Shown in pieces: positions 1 through 7,913 of a stretch of 64,000 nt of DNA; position 1 is the first letter of the stretch; each line of letters starts with the position of its first letter. Under the pieces are notes generated by a model that worked only from the letters and a program-made list of their open reading frames with translations, ran no database searches and was not told the origin of the DNA. The DNA is from Dulcicalothrix desertica PCC 7102 (GTDB lineage: Bacteria > Cyanobacteriota > Cyanobacteriia > Cyanobacteriales > Nostocaceae): the NCBI RefSeq assembly GCF_003991905.1, contig NZ_RSCL01000004.1, positions 186,001-250,000 of the forward strand, written 5' to 3'. The position numbers and the translations under genes were made by a program.

Positions 1-351
1 TCATTATTCGTCGGCGGTATTGGTATTATGAATATTATGCTTGTATCAGTAACCGAACGTACAAAAGAAATTGGTCTACGCAAAGCAATAGGCGCCCCTA
101 GTAATTCTATACTCACTCAATTTCTGATCGAAGCTATCATATTATCGGTTGGTGGTGGGTTAATAGGCACAACTATAGGAGTTGGTAGTGCCATGCTAGT
201 GAGCATTTTCACACCTCTAAAACCAAATGTACCAATAAGCGCAATTTTTTTAGCAACTAGTGTATCTGGTGGTATAGGATTACTATTTGGCGTGGCGCCT
301 GCACGTCAAGCTGCGCGGCTAGACCCCATTGTCGCACTTAGAAGTGATTAA
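1..351 (+). CDS. MacB/FtsX-type ABC transporter permease, C-terminal part (cut by window edge)
   Basis: The open frame runs in from base 1 without a start, so the gene begins outside the window; an internal ATG at 28 is not the true start. The visible 116 residues match the C-terminus of MacB-like permeases: the motif GGIGIMNIMLVSVTERTKEI and the following IGLRKAIGA are hallmarks of the cytoplasmic loop after the second transmembrane helix. Two more hydrophobic helices and an ARQAARLDP(I/V)VALR-type tail follow. Proteins of this family work with a MacA-like adaptor and an ATPase to export peptides, lipoproteins or small molecules across the envelope. The substrate cannot be told from this fragment. 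Confidence 0.9.
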   Translation, partial: SLFVGGIGIMNIMLVSVTERTKEIGLRKAIGAPSNSILTQFLIEAIILSVGGGLIGTTIGVGSAMLVSIFTPLKPNVPISAIFLATSVSGGIGLLFGVAPARQAARLDPIVALRSD

Positions 352-484
352 ATTTAAAATTAAAGATTTTGAGTTTTATAGGTTTAGCGTAGTACTACTC
401 AAAGACAGTGACTCAACTGCATTCACATAAATGTTTCCTGCATTCTGATATCATGTCCGGGAGCGTAACCATAATAAAATCATT

Positions 485-514
485 GTAGAGACGCGATGTT
501 CCTCGCGTCTCTAC
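485..514. repeat. GTAGAGACGCG/CGCGTCTCTAC palindrome
   Basis: A perfect 11-bp inverted repeat with an 8-base loop, lying between two convergent genes. The same palindrome family occurs at 5531, 15891, 30447, 50489 and 60590. Its position suggests a dispersed repeat that can also end transcription from both sides. Confidence 0.8.
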
Positions 515-885
515 GTGACGTGGTAATTATGGGTAATCAAGCGGACATGATATGACTTCCTCGGCTAAAGTAAACCCGACTCCCAGAATTAATGTTAAAT
601 TGAGTAAAACTATGAAATAAATTGCTACCGCGAGCGGCGCAGCCATAAATAAAGGCATTAGGTGAAATTAACCTACCTAGTCCCGAATATGGTAAAATTT
701 GCGCGCTTACAGGTAATTGAAATAGTCAAATTATAGAAAATAATCGCCAGTTCATAAATTTTAATATAAGTTTTCGGTATTGAGCCGCTGCAATTTTACT
801 GCTTTTGCAATAGGAGTTTTAATTGTAGAGAATTAGTAAATGTATAGGACTATCCAAATCAGTTGCTTGTGTAAATCCCCCCTAA

Positions 886-904
886 CCCCCCGAAATTCGG
901 GGGG
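886..904 (-). terminator. G/C hairpin after the CHAT gene
   Basis: Six C, a short loop and six G form a strong hairpin about 20 bases past the stop codon of the minus-strand CHAT gene. There is no clear T-run, so it may be a transcript-end stabiliser or a dispersed repeat instead of a classical intrinsic terminator. Confidence 0.4.
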
Positions 905-924
905 AACAAGAGAGATTGAAATGT

Positions 925-3489
925 TTACTGCCAGTTACCGACTAGTACGAAGGGAGACCAAATTGCTGGGTGTCCGTTGGCGTCGGAGATGATTTTGAGT
1001 TGCGCTTGACGAAGTGCTTCGGCTTTGTTTACTCCTGGTTTTTGAATTTGTTTGTAGAAGTTTTGAATTAATGGTACGGTGTCAGCGTCATTGACAAACC
1101 ATAAGCTTGCTAATGTACTTTGAACTCCTGCACGCAATGCAACTCCTGCTAGACCTAGTGTGGCACGACTGTCACCTGCGGCTGTTTGACAAGCGCTTAG
1201 TGTTAGTAAGTCAATTGGTTTTTTGCTGCGACGTAATACTGACTCGAATTCGTTGAGTGATACTCGTTGGTCGTAAAGTTGTAAAAAGGTGCTTTCGGTA
1301 TCGGCGCCAAATTTACCGTGAGTTGCGAGGTGAATGATAGGATAATCGTTTTTATCTATTTGTTTTTGTAGGTTTGCGAGAGTAAAGTCTTTGTCTAAGA
1401 AGCGTTTACCACCTAGTATTTTTTCTAAGCCCTCAGTTTCAAATTTGACATTTGGGAGAGGTGCAAATGGTGGAATTTCTACGCTTAAACCAAATATTGC
1501 GGCTCTAGCATCGCGTGCTATTGGAGTGTTATTAGGTGTTAGGTTTAACCCAAGTGTTGTAGCAACGGCATATTTCTCAATTAGGAATTGTTTACCGTCA
1601 TGTAGTGCAGCCATTGGGATGTTTCGCAGCACACCATCGCTAACAAAGACGAGTGTTTTCGGATTAGCTTGTGCTAAATCATCTGCCATTGGACGAATCA
1701 GCAAATCATAGACTTTTTGCGCTTCAGCAAGATATTCATCGGTGGAAATATCTTCGAGAGTATAGCGCAAGCGGTCAATATTTTTTGCTAATTCTTCAGC
1801 AGATATTGCAACTGGGTAGCTTTTAAGATTACCGTTGCTTAAACGCAGCAACATGTGAGTTTTTTGGTCAAGAACAACTGAGTGAATAAATGCTGTGTCT
1901 TTATTACTGTACGCAATTTCTGCACTAGATTTAGAATTACGTGCGACTTGAACACATTCGTCTCCAAAAAAGTTTTGCAGTTCGTTTAATTGCAGTAGTT
2001 CAGAGACTTGAAGCACTTCGGAGATTTTCGATTTTTGATTTCCGCTTTTGGATTCTTTTTCTTTGTCTCCATCTTCCAAGAGCAGTGCCATAAGTTCGCG
2101 ATATACGGGTTCTACTGAGTCACGCAAATCAAATTGTAGGTCTTTGCTGGCAACTGCAATATCTCCGCGAATGCTTTGCAATGAAGCAATGGCGCCTCGA
2201 TACGATGTGATAGCTGCTTCGCGTTCGCCTTGAGCATTATATATTCGTCCAGCTTGTGCTTGCGCGCGGTAAAGACTGTCGGTAGCATAAACTTGCTGTG
2301 CTGCAAATTGCGCTTGCTGGGTTAATTCCATTGCTTTACCCAGATTTCCCATTTTTTCGTAAATGGCGCCTAATGTAGTCAAAGCAAAAGATTCTGCCCG
2401 TTGGTCTCTTAGGCGCCGCGATGTTGCAATGGCTTTTTCTAAGTTTTGGACTTTTATATTTTGGGAATCTTCAGCACTTAAACTTTCTGCCAAGTTAATC
2501 AAAGCGTATGCTTTTGAACGAGAATCAGGAACAGCATCTAATAATGCCATTGCTTCCGAACGGTATTTATTAACTGTATTTTGTGAAGAAGGTTCGCTCT
2601 GTTCTAAGAAGCGGGCAAGATTAAGCATTGCTTTCGCTTGCTGAATTCCACCAATAGTTTTACTTATATCAATACTTTGCTCGTAAGCTTGTTTTGAGAA
2701 AGTAAAGTCTTGTTGCATCAAACCATTTAACCGCACAACTTCCTTATCATCGCCTTCAAGTTTTACTGAGTTTGCTTGCAGGGCATAACGTTGGTAGCGG
2801 TTGCTATATACATTACCAAGATTATTTAAAGCTGTGGCAATGAAACCAGAATTTTTTAAGTTTGTAGAAAATTCTAAGCTTTTTTTATTTGATGTAATGG
2901 CAGCATCAAATTCACCTAGTGCTAAATAAGCATTTCCCAAGGCGCCATTAGCTGCTGCCAAGGTATTTAAATCTTGGTACTTACTAGCTTTTTCAATAGC
3001 TTCTTCAAGCAAAGGTACAGCAGTTCGCGACTGTCCTAGTGCATTGTAAGCTTGTGCTTGTTCGGTTAGTACTTGTGCTAACAAACGATTTGATTCTTTG
3101 CCCTGACTCGATTTATAGATTTTGATTGCTTCATCCCAAGCTTGAATTGCTTGTCCTAAACTACCCACTTGGCGATAAGCAGAACCTAAATTTGTATAGA
3201 GAGTCGCTAGAACTTTTCTATCTGATGTTTGCTTTAATGCTTGACTCCACAGCTTTATCGCTTCTTGGTATTGTCCTGAGTTGTATTGGAACAATGCTTG
3301 GTCTTGCTGTGTTGTAGTTTCTTTGTCCAAAGCAACTACTGAACCAGATATTTCCTGATGATTGTTTGGTTGGGCAGCTTGTACTTCTTCTTCCCAGAAT
3401 AAGAAATGTGAGAGTAAGTAAGCTAGCAATCCTACACATAACGAGAGGCAAAAGCGGTATAGCCCCTTCTGTCGAATATTAAATCTCAT
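925..3489 (-). CDS. TPR-repeat CHAT-domain protein (caspase-like peptidase family)
   Basis: 854 residues. The N-terminus carries a hydrophobic segment (about residues 10-30), so it is exported or membrane-anchored. Residues about 55-440 are tandem tetratricopeptide repeats (A..LGxxY...G....A...), a protein-docking scaffold. The C-terminal ~290 residues are a CHAT domain, related to caspases and separases: the His of LATHGKFG (H724) and the Cys of LSACQT (C767) are the expected catalytic dyad, and both are present. TPR-CHAT proteins such as HetF in cyanobacteria act as proteases or scaffolds in cell signalling; the substrate here is unknown. It faces away from a block of DUF928, CHASE2-kinase and exoprotein genes with which it probably shares function. 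Confidence 0.9.
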   Translation of the reverse strand: MRFNIRQKGLYRFCLSLCVGLLAYLLSHFLFWEEEVQAAQPNNHQEISGSVVALDKETTTQQDQALFQYNSGQYQEAIKLWSQALKQTSDRKVLATLYTNLGSAYRQVGSLGQAIQAWDEAIKIYKSSQGKESNRLLAQVLTEQAQAYNALGQSRTAVPLLEEAIEKASKYQDLNTLAAANGALGNAYLALGEFDAAITSNKKSLEFSTNLKNSGFIATALNNLGNVYSNRYQRYALQANSVKLEGDDKEVVRLNGLMQQDFTFSKQAYEQSIDISKTIGGIQQAKAMLNLARFLEQSEPSSQNTVNKYRSEAMALLDAVPDSRSKAYALINLAESLSAEDSQNIKVQNLEKAIATSRRLRDQRAESFALTTLGAIYEKMGNLGKAMELTQQAQFAAQQVYATDSLYRAQAQAGRIYNAQGEREAAITSYRGAIASLQSIRGDIAVASKDLQFDLRDSVEPVYRELMALLLEDGDKEKESKSGNQKSKISEVLQVSELLQLNELQNFFGDECVQVARNSKSSAEIAYSNKDTAFIHSVVLDQKTHMLLRLSNGNLKSYPVAISAEELAKNIDRLRYTLEDISTDEYLAEAQKVYDLLIRPMADDLAQANPKTLVFVSDGVLRNIPMAALHDGKQFLIEKYAVATTLGLNLTPNNTPIARDARAAIFGLSVEIPPFAPLPNVKFETEGLEKILGGKRFLDKDFTLANLQKQIDKNDYPIIHLATHGKFGADTESTFLQLYDQRVSLNEFESVLRRSKKPIDLLTLSACQTAAGDSRATLGLAGVALRAGVQSTLASLWFVNDADTVPLIQNFYKQIQKPGVNKAEALRQAQLKIISDANGHPAIWSPFVLVGNWQ

Positions 3490-3760
3490 GTTTTATTAAA
3501 TAAGGCTTTTCCGACAATTGAACTTTTTATACTCGCTAAAAGTCAATCGTAAAACTATTGAATTATCTATACTTTTTTAGCTTGCCATCATTTTTATAAG
3601 TATTATTACTGATAAAAAGACCGTGAAGCTAAAATCATAAAACTTTGTTTTATTTATATAAAATTTATTGAATAATCGCACAAATACGGATTGCTGATTT
3701 ATTAACTGCGAATACGATTAATTGGTAGTAATGTTTATTTTAAACCTTATTACAAATTCT
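3490..3760. other. A+T-rich upstream region of the CHAT gene
   Basis: About 270 bases between the divergent CHAT and first DUF928 genes, before the repeat at 3761. It should hold both promoters, but I see no convincing -35/-10 pair and no small gene. Confidence 0.4.
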
Positions 3761-3829
3761 TAGAAACCGGGTTTTTTGTTCGATATCTTGCAATAAAAAG
3801 GCGATTTTGGATAGAAACCCGGTTTCTTT
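3761..3829. repeat. AGAAACC-ended short repeat (copy A)
   Basis: About 69 bp bounded by TAGAAACCGGGTTTTTT on the left and AGAAACCCGGTTTCTT on the right, themselves near-palindromic and inverted relative to each other. The middle contains TATCTTGCAATAAAAA. Similar elements lie at 25202, 27454 and 58878, so this is a dispersed MITE-like family. Confidence 0.75.
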
Positions 3830-3851
3830 AATTTAAGGGTTAATCACATAT

Positions 3852-4580
3852 ATGTTCAAACACAAACTTACGGTAGCTATAGGCGCCGCTTCATTATCGT
3901 TATCATTACTGGGTGCATTTTTACCTGTATTCATTAATGAGGCACCTGCACACGCACAACTTAATGGTTACAAGCCTCCTGGCGGTCGGGGAAGAATGCA
4001 GCGCACCGAAGGAAGTGGAGCGCGCGGTTGTACGAATTCAATTCCTGTAACGCTGAATTTAGTAACACCCAGCGACCACACTGCGCTTACAACCCAAGCG
4101 CGTCCAACCTTTTTGTGGCATATTTCAAATGCGACAACTGCACCAATGGTGTTCACTTTGACGGCGCCGGGTCAAAACAAGCCTATTCATCAAGAGTTTC
4201 TCAAGGCAAACAAAGCTGGAATTATGAAGCTTGAACTGCCTGCAAAAGTTCCAGAGCTAAAAGTTGGTCAAGAGTACCGTTGGACTGTAGCACTTGTGTG
4301 TAACGACAAACGTCCTTCTCAAAATATCAACGCGCGTGCTTGGATTGAAAGAGTTGCAACCAGTTCGCAGTTAAAGCAACAGTTGGCAGCAGCTAGGAAT
4401 GATAACGAACGCGCGCTTGCTTACACTCAGTCCGGTATTTGGTACGACGGAATGAGTATTTTAAACAATTTGCAATCTTCCAATTCAAATCCAAAAGCAA
4501 ATGAGTTATTTACATCATTGCTTAAACAAGTTGGTTTGAACAAAATTGCAACCGCAGGAAGTCAGCGTTCAAGCAACTAG
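3852..4580 (+). CDS. DUF928 family secreted protein (first copy)
   Basis: 242 residues with a signal peptide (hydrophobic core about residues 8-30, APAHAQ cleavage region). The mature part shows the DUF928 pattern: RGxxQRTEGxGxRGC near the new N-terminus, then RPTFLWHI, YRWTVALVCND, RPSQN and ARAWIERV. The last third is helical (LAYTQSGIWYDGMS). The family is almost confined to cyanobacteria and has no established function. The preserved cysteine pair (RGC and LVCND) suggests a periplasmic disulfide. The start ATG follows the signal-peptide logic. It sits 80 bases before a paralogue and is probably co-transcribed with it and the CHASE2 kinase. Confidence 0.85.
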   Translation: MFKHKLTVAIGAASLSLSLLGAFLPVFINEAPAHAQLNGYKPPGGRGRMQRTEGSGARGCTNSIPVTLNLVTPSDHTALTTQARPTFLWHISNATTAPMVFTLTAPGQNKPIHQEFLKANKAGIMKLELPAKVPELKVGQEYRWTVALVCNDKRPSQNINARAWIERVATSSQLKQQLAAARNDNERALAYTQSGIWYDGMSILNNLQSSNSNPKANELFTSLLKQVGLNKIATAGSQRSSN

Positions 4581-4660
4581 AAGTAGTGGTCAGAGGTTAG
4601 GGACTACTAATTTTCTAACCTCTTAATTTCCATTCCAAAACCCCTTAGCAAAGAGTCGCG

Positions 4661-5386
4661 ATGTTTTCTACCAAATTGACAAAAATTTTAGCGCTCACTA
4701 GTGTATTTACTATCCTCCAGTCTGTAGAGCTAAGTACCTCTTCATATGCTAGTACCTTTCAAGGTTATACTCCCCCAAAAGAACGCAGACCACTACAACG
4801 AACTGATGGTGCAGGTTCGCGCGGTTGTCCAGAAGGATTGTTTGGTTCTTTGAATTTGCTTGTGCCAAACGACCATGTAGGGTTAACTATTTCTGAACGT
4901 CCAACATTTTCTTGGCACGTCTCAGCAGTTCCCTCAACCCCGATGAAATTTGCTTTAGTTGAACCCGGAGTTGCAAAGCCATTATTCGTTAAAAAAATAA
5001 AGGTAGATAAACCTGGTTTAGTGCAACTGCAAATTCCTTCAGATATTAAAGGATTGACAGTTGGTAAGCAATACCGCTGGACAGTTTCGCTTGTATGTAA
5101 TACTAAACGTCCTTCACTAAGCATTTATGCACGAAGTTGGATAGCACGTGTTCCACTCACCGAAGTAAATAATTTCTCTAAAACAGCATCGGAACAGCAA
5201 GTTAGGGATAAAGCGATGTTTTACGCTCAACAAGGTATTTGGTACGATGCAGTAGCAACCATGACTAAAGCGTATTTAAGTAATCCAGATAGTCAGTTTT
5301 ACGCTACATACCTTCATGGTTTATTAAACCAAGTTGGGTTATCTGATGTTATGGCAAATGAATTACAGCGTCTTGCTGAAGGTTAA
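4661..5386 (+). CDS. DUF928 family secreted protein (second copy)
   Basis: 241 residues, a clear paralogue of the preceding gene: signal peptide, then QRTDGAGSRGC, RPTFSWHV, YRWTVSLVCNTKRPS, ARSWIARV and YAQQGIWYDAV. The two copies align along their full length but differ at many positions, so the duplication is not recent. Function is unknown; the secreted nature and the neighbours (CHASE2 sensor kinase, CHAT protein, haemagglutinin-type exoproteins) point to a role at the cell surface or in the periplasm. The next gene starts about 200 bases later. Confidence 0.85.
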   Translation: MFSTKLTKILALTSVFTILQSVELSTSSYASTFQGYTPPKERRPLQRTDGAGSRGCPEGLFGSLNLLVPNDHVGLTISERPTFSWHVSAVPSTPMKFALVEPGVAKPLFVKKIKVDKPGLVQLQIPSDIKGLTVGKQYRWTVSLVCNTKRPSLSIYARSWIARVPLTEVNNFSKTASEQQVRDKAMFYAQQGIWYDAVATMTKAYLSNPDSQFYATYLHGLLNQVGLSDVMANELQRLAEG

Positions 5387-5530
5387 GGCAACGGATACAA
5401 CGGATGTAACAGATAAATGTATGGTTCCTGATTTCTTTGAGAAATTGGGAATTTTATAATTTTATCAGTAAATAGTTTTTTTAATATGAAGATAGGCGAC
5501 TTTGTTTTGGGAATACTACAGAGAGGTAAG

Positions 5531-5568
5531 GACGTTACATGTGGAGACTAAACATGTAACGTCTCTAC
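5531..5568. repeat. GACGTTACATGT/ACATGTAACGTC palindrome
   Basis: A 12-bp inverted repeat with a 9-base loop that continues into CTCTAC on the right, a variant of the GTAGAGACG family. It lies just upstream of the CHASE2 kinase gene, unlike most copies, which follow genes. Confidence 0.7.
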
Positions 5569-5589
5569 TGGCTTTTATAAACGAAGACG

Positions 5590-7809
5590 ATGAAATTTTT
5601 TTATACCAAGCTTTTAAAGCATTTAGAGAAAGGCGCCAGTTCATCTGTTGGCGCCAGAAAAGTCAGTAAGATAGTCGGTAAAATCGCGAAAAATAGCCAA
5701 AAATGGCATGGAACACTGGTAATAGCACCAGGTGTTGCAGGGTTAATAATTGGCATTCGACTGTTGGGTTTTATACAACCTTTGGAATTAGCTGCTTTGG
5801 ATATAAGATTTCGGTTGCGTCCTGCTGAACCAGTGGATAAAAGGTTTGTAATTATAGGTATTGAAGAGTCTGATATTACGCGGTTTCAACAATGGCCCTT
5901 TTCTGACAAAGATTTGGCAAGGTTAATAAATAAGATTAAAGAACAACAGCCTAGAATTATTGGTTTAGATTTATACCGCAATTTGCCTGTTGAACCTGGT
6001 CATGCAGAATTATTAGAAGTTTATAAAACTACCCCTAATCTTTACGGTATTCAAAAAATAGTCGAAAACGGGTTTAATTCTAAAATTGGCCCTCCCCCAA
6101 TACTTGGTGAAAAAGGTCAAACAGGTTCAAATGATGTAACTGTTGATATCGATGGAGTGGTACGTCGTGGTGTGCTTTTTCCAGAACCAGGAAACCCACT
6201 ACCAAGTTTAGGTTTAGTTACCGCAGGAACTTATCTAGAAAAAGAAGGTATTAAACCCGAAGCTGCTCCTGATGGTTCAATAAAATTCAAAAATACTGTT
6301 TTTCGTCCTTTTGAAGCGTCAGATGGTAGCTATATTAATGCTGATGCAGGTGGTTATCAAATTATATTAAATTACCGTGGTCAGGCGAAGTCATTTAATT
6401 ATGTTTCGCTGATAGATGTTTTGGAAGGTCGCATTCCAAATGATTTAATGCGCGACCGTATTGTTTTAATCGGCGCCAAAGCAGCAAGTCTTAATGATGC
6501 TTTTTATACACCTTATAGCCGTGGATTTTCTAGTACGCCAGAAAGGACACCAGGGGTAGAAATTCAGGCAACCTTAGCGAGTCAAGTATTAAGTTCTGTG
6601 TTAGATGGGCGCCCGTCAATTTATGTATGGCATGACTCGTTAGAACACTTATGGATTTTTGTATGGGGTTTACTAATAGCCACTCTCGGTTGGAAATGGC
6701 GAAATATCACAGCTTTGCATTACCTGCTTCGTATGCTAACACTATTATTATTGAGTACTGTAAGTGTTGGTATTATTAGCTATGTTAGTTTTTTGTTTGG
6801 ATGGTGGATTCCTGTACTATCACCAGTACTAGCTTTAATTGCCTCGACAACTGGAATTTCTAGTTATGTTTATATTAGTAGATTACGCGAACTCAACTCA
6901 GAGCTTGAGAAAACCGTCAAAAATTTAGAAGATGCAATGGATGAGTTACAACAGTCTCAAATTCAACTTATTCAAAGCGAAAAAATGTCCACTTTAGGAC
7001 AATTAGTTGCTGGGGTAGCTCACGAAATAAATAACCCAGTTGGTTTTATATCAGGTAATCTTAAATGCTTAGAAGGGTATGTTCAAGATTTAGTCAATCA
7101 TATACAGCTTTATCATCAACATTTCCCTGAACCTGGTGAAGAAATTGAAGAAGATGCCGAAACAATAGATATTGAATATGTATTAGAAGATATGCCAAAA
7201 ATGGTCGCCTCAATGCACGTTGGAGTTACTAGAATCAAAGAAATTAGTATCTCTTTACGCACTTTTTCGCGCAGTGATACAGCGAGTAAAGTGGCTTATA
7301 ATATTCACGAAGGAATAGACAGTACAATATTAATTCTTAAACATAGATTAAAAGCCAATAGTGTTCGTCCAGATATACAAATTATTAAAGAATACGGCAA
7401 GTTACCAATGGTTAATTGCTATCCTGGGCAATTAAACCAAGTAATTATGAATTTAATTGCCAATGCTATTGACGCACTCGATGATTCTAATGAAGGTAAA
7501 ACGTTTACAGAGATTGAAAATAATCCAAATAAGATTATTATTACCACTGAAGTGGTTACAACGGTGGTTACAACGGTGGTTACAACGCAAGCTATTATCA
7601 AAATTAAAGACAATGGTCGTGGCATGTCAGACGAAGTTAAGCAAAAAGTATTTGAACACTTGTTCACAACAAAAGGTGTTGGCAAAGGTACTGGTTTAGG
7701 TTTATCTATTAGCCGTCAAATAGTCGAAGAAACCCACGGTGGTAAGCTGAGTTGCGCTTCTGAACCAGGTAACGGCGCCGAATTCCGGATTGAAATTCCT
7801 ATTTCTTAA
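5590..7809 (+). CDS. CHASE2-domain sensor histidine kinase
   Basis: 739 residues. After a short cytoplasmic N-terminus and one hydrophobic helix (about 48-65) comes an extracytoplasmic CHASE2 sensor domain (about 70-340; AALDIRFRLRP and IGIEESDITRFQQWPF are typical). Two or three transmembrane helices (about 350-430), a coiled coil and the HisKA domain follow, with the phospho-acceptor His of HEINNPVGF at about residue 478. The ATPase domain has an N box (NLIANAIDAL), G1 (DNGRGMS) and G2 (GTGLGLSIS), so it should be active. No response regulator is adjacent. Odd feature: three 12-bp direct repeats encode VVTTVVTTVVTT between the N and G1 boxes. The CHASE2 ligand is unknown. Confidence 0.92.
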   Translation: MKFFYTKLLKHLEKGASSSVGARKVSKIVGKIAKNSQKWHGTLVIAPGVAGLIIGIRLLGFIQPLELAALDIRFRLRPAEPVDKRFVIIGIEESDITRFQQWPFSDKDLARLINKIKEQQPRIIGLDLYRNLPVEPGHAELLEVYKTTPNLYGIQKIVENGFNSKIGPPPILGEKGQTGSNDVTVDIDGVVRRGVLFPEPGNPLPSLGLVTAGTYLEKEGIKPEAAPDGSIKFKNTVFRPFEASDGSYINADAGGYQIILNYRGQAKSFNYVSLIDVLEGRIPNDLMRDRIVLIGAKAASLNDAFYTPYSRGFSSTPERTPGVEIQATLASQVLSSVLDGRPSIYVWHDSLEHLWIFVWGLLIATLGWKWRNITALHYLLRMLTLLLLSTVSVGIISYVSFLFGWWIPVLSPVLALIASTTGISSYVYISRLRELNSELEKTVKNLEDAMDELQQSQIQLIQSEKMSTLGQLVAGVAHEINNPVGFISGNLKCLEGYVQDLVNHIQLYHQHFPEPGEEIEEDAETIDIEYVLEDMPKMVASMHVGVTRIKEISISLRTFSRSDTASKVAYNIHEGIDSTILILKHRLKANSVRPDIQIIKEYGKLPMVNCYPGQLNQVIMNLIANAIDALDDSNEGKTFTEIENNPNKIIITTEVVTTVVTTVVTTQAIIKIKDNGRGMSDEVKQKVFEHLFTTKGVGKGTGLGLSISRQIVEETHGGKLSCASEPGNGAEFRIEIPIS
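7552..7587 (+). repeat. three tandem 12-bp repeats inside the kinase gene
   Basis: GTGGTTACAACG is repeated three times without change, keeping frame and encoding (VVTT)3. It lies in the ATP-binding domain of the CHASE2 kinase. Exact nucleotide identity points to recent slippage expansion. Confidence 0.9.
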
Positions 7810-7913
7810 TTCTTGATTTCACCCAAAGCTAAAAAAAGTTCAAATATCTTGTACGGTGATAGCTTAAAATATAATTACATTGAAAAAATGAAAATTATTA
7901 TTATAATTACCAA

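Larger units (their letters stand above)
352..924. other. gene-free stretch between two convergent genes
   Basis: No coding frame worth reporting. It holds a GTAGAGACG-type palindrome (485-514), flanked by CATGTCCG (near 453) and CGGACATGA (near 542) as an outer inverted repeat, and a C6/G6 hairpin at 886-904 next to the end of the CHAT gene. The rest is A+T-rich with no recognisable signal. Confidence 0.6.

Noticed and set aside
7419-7685. Minus-strand frame across the CHASE2 kinase repeat
   Set aside because: Reverse complement of the kinase; its own translation has no motif.
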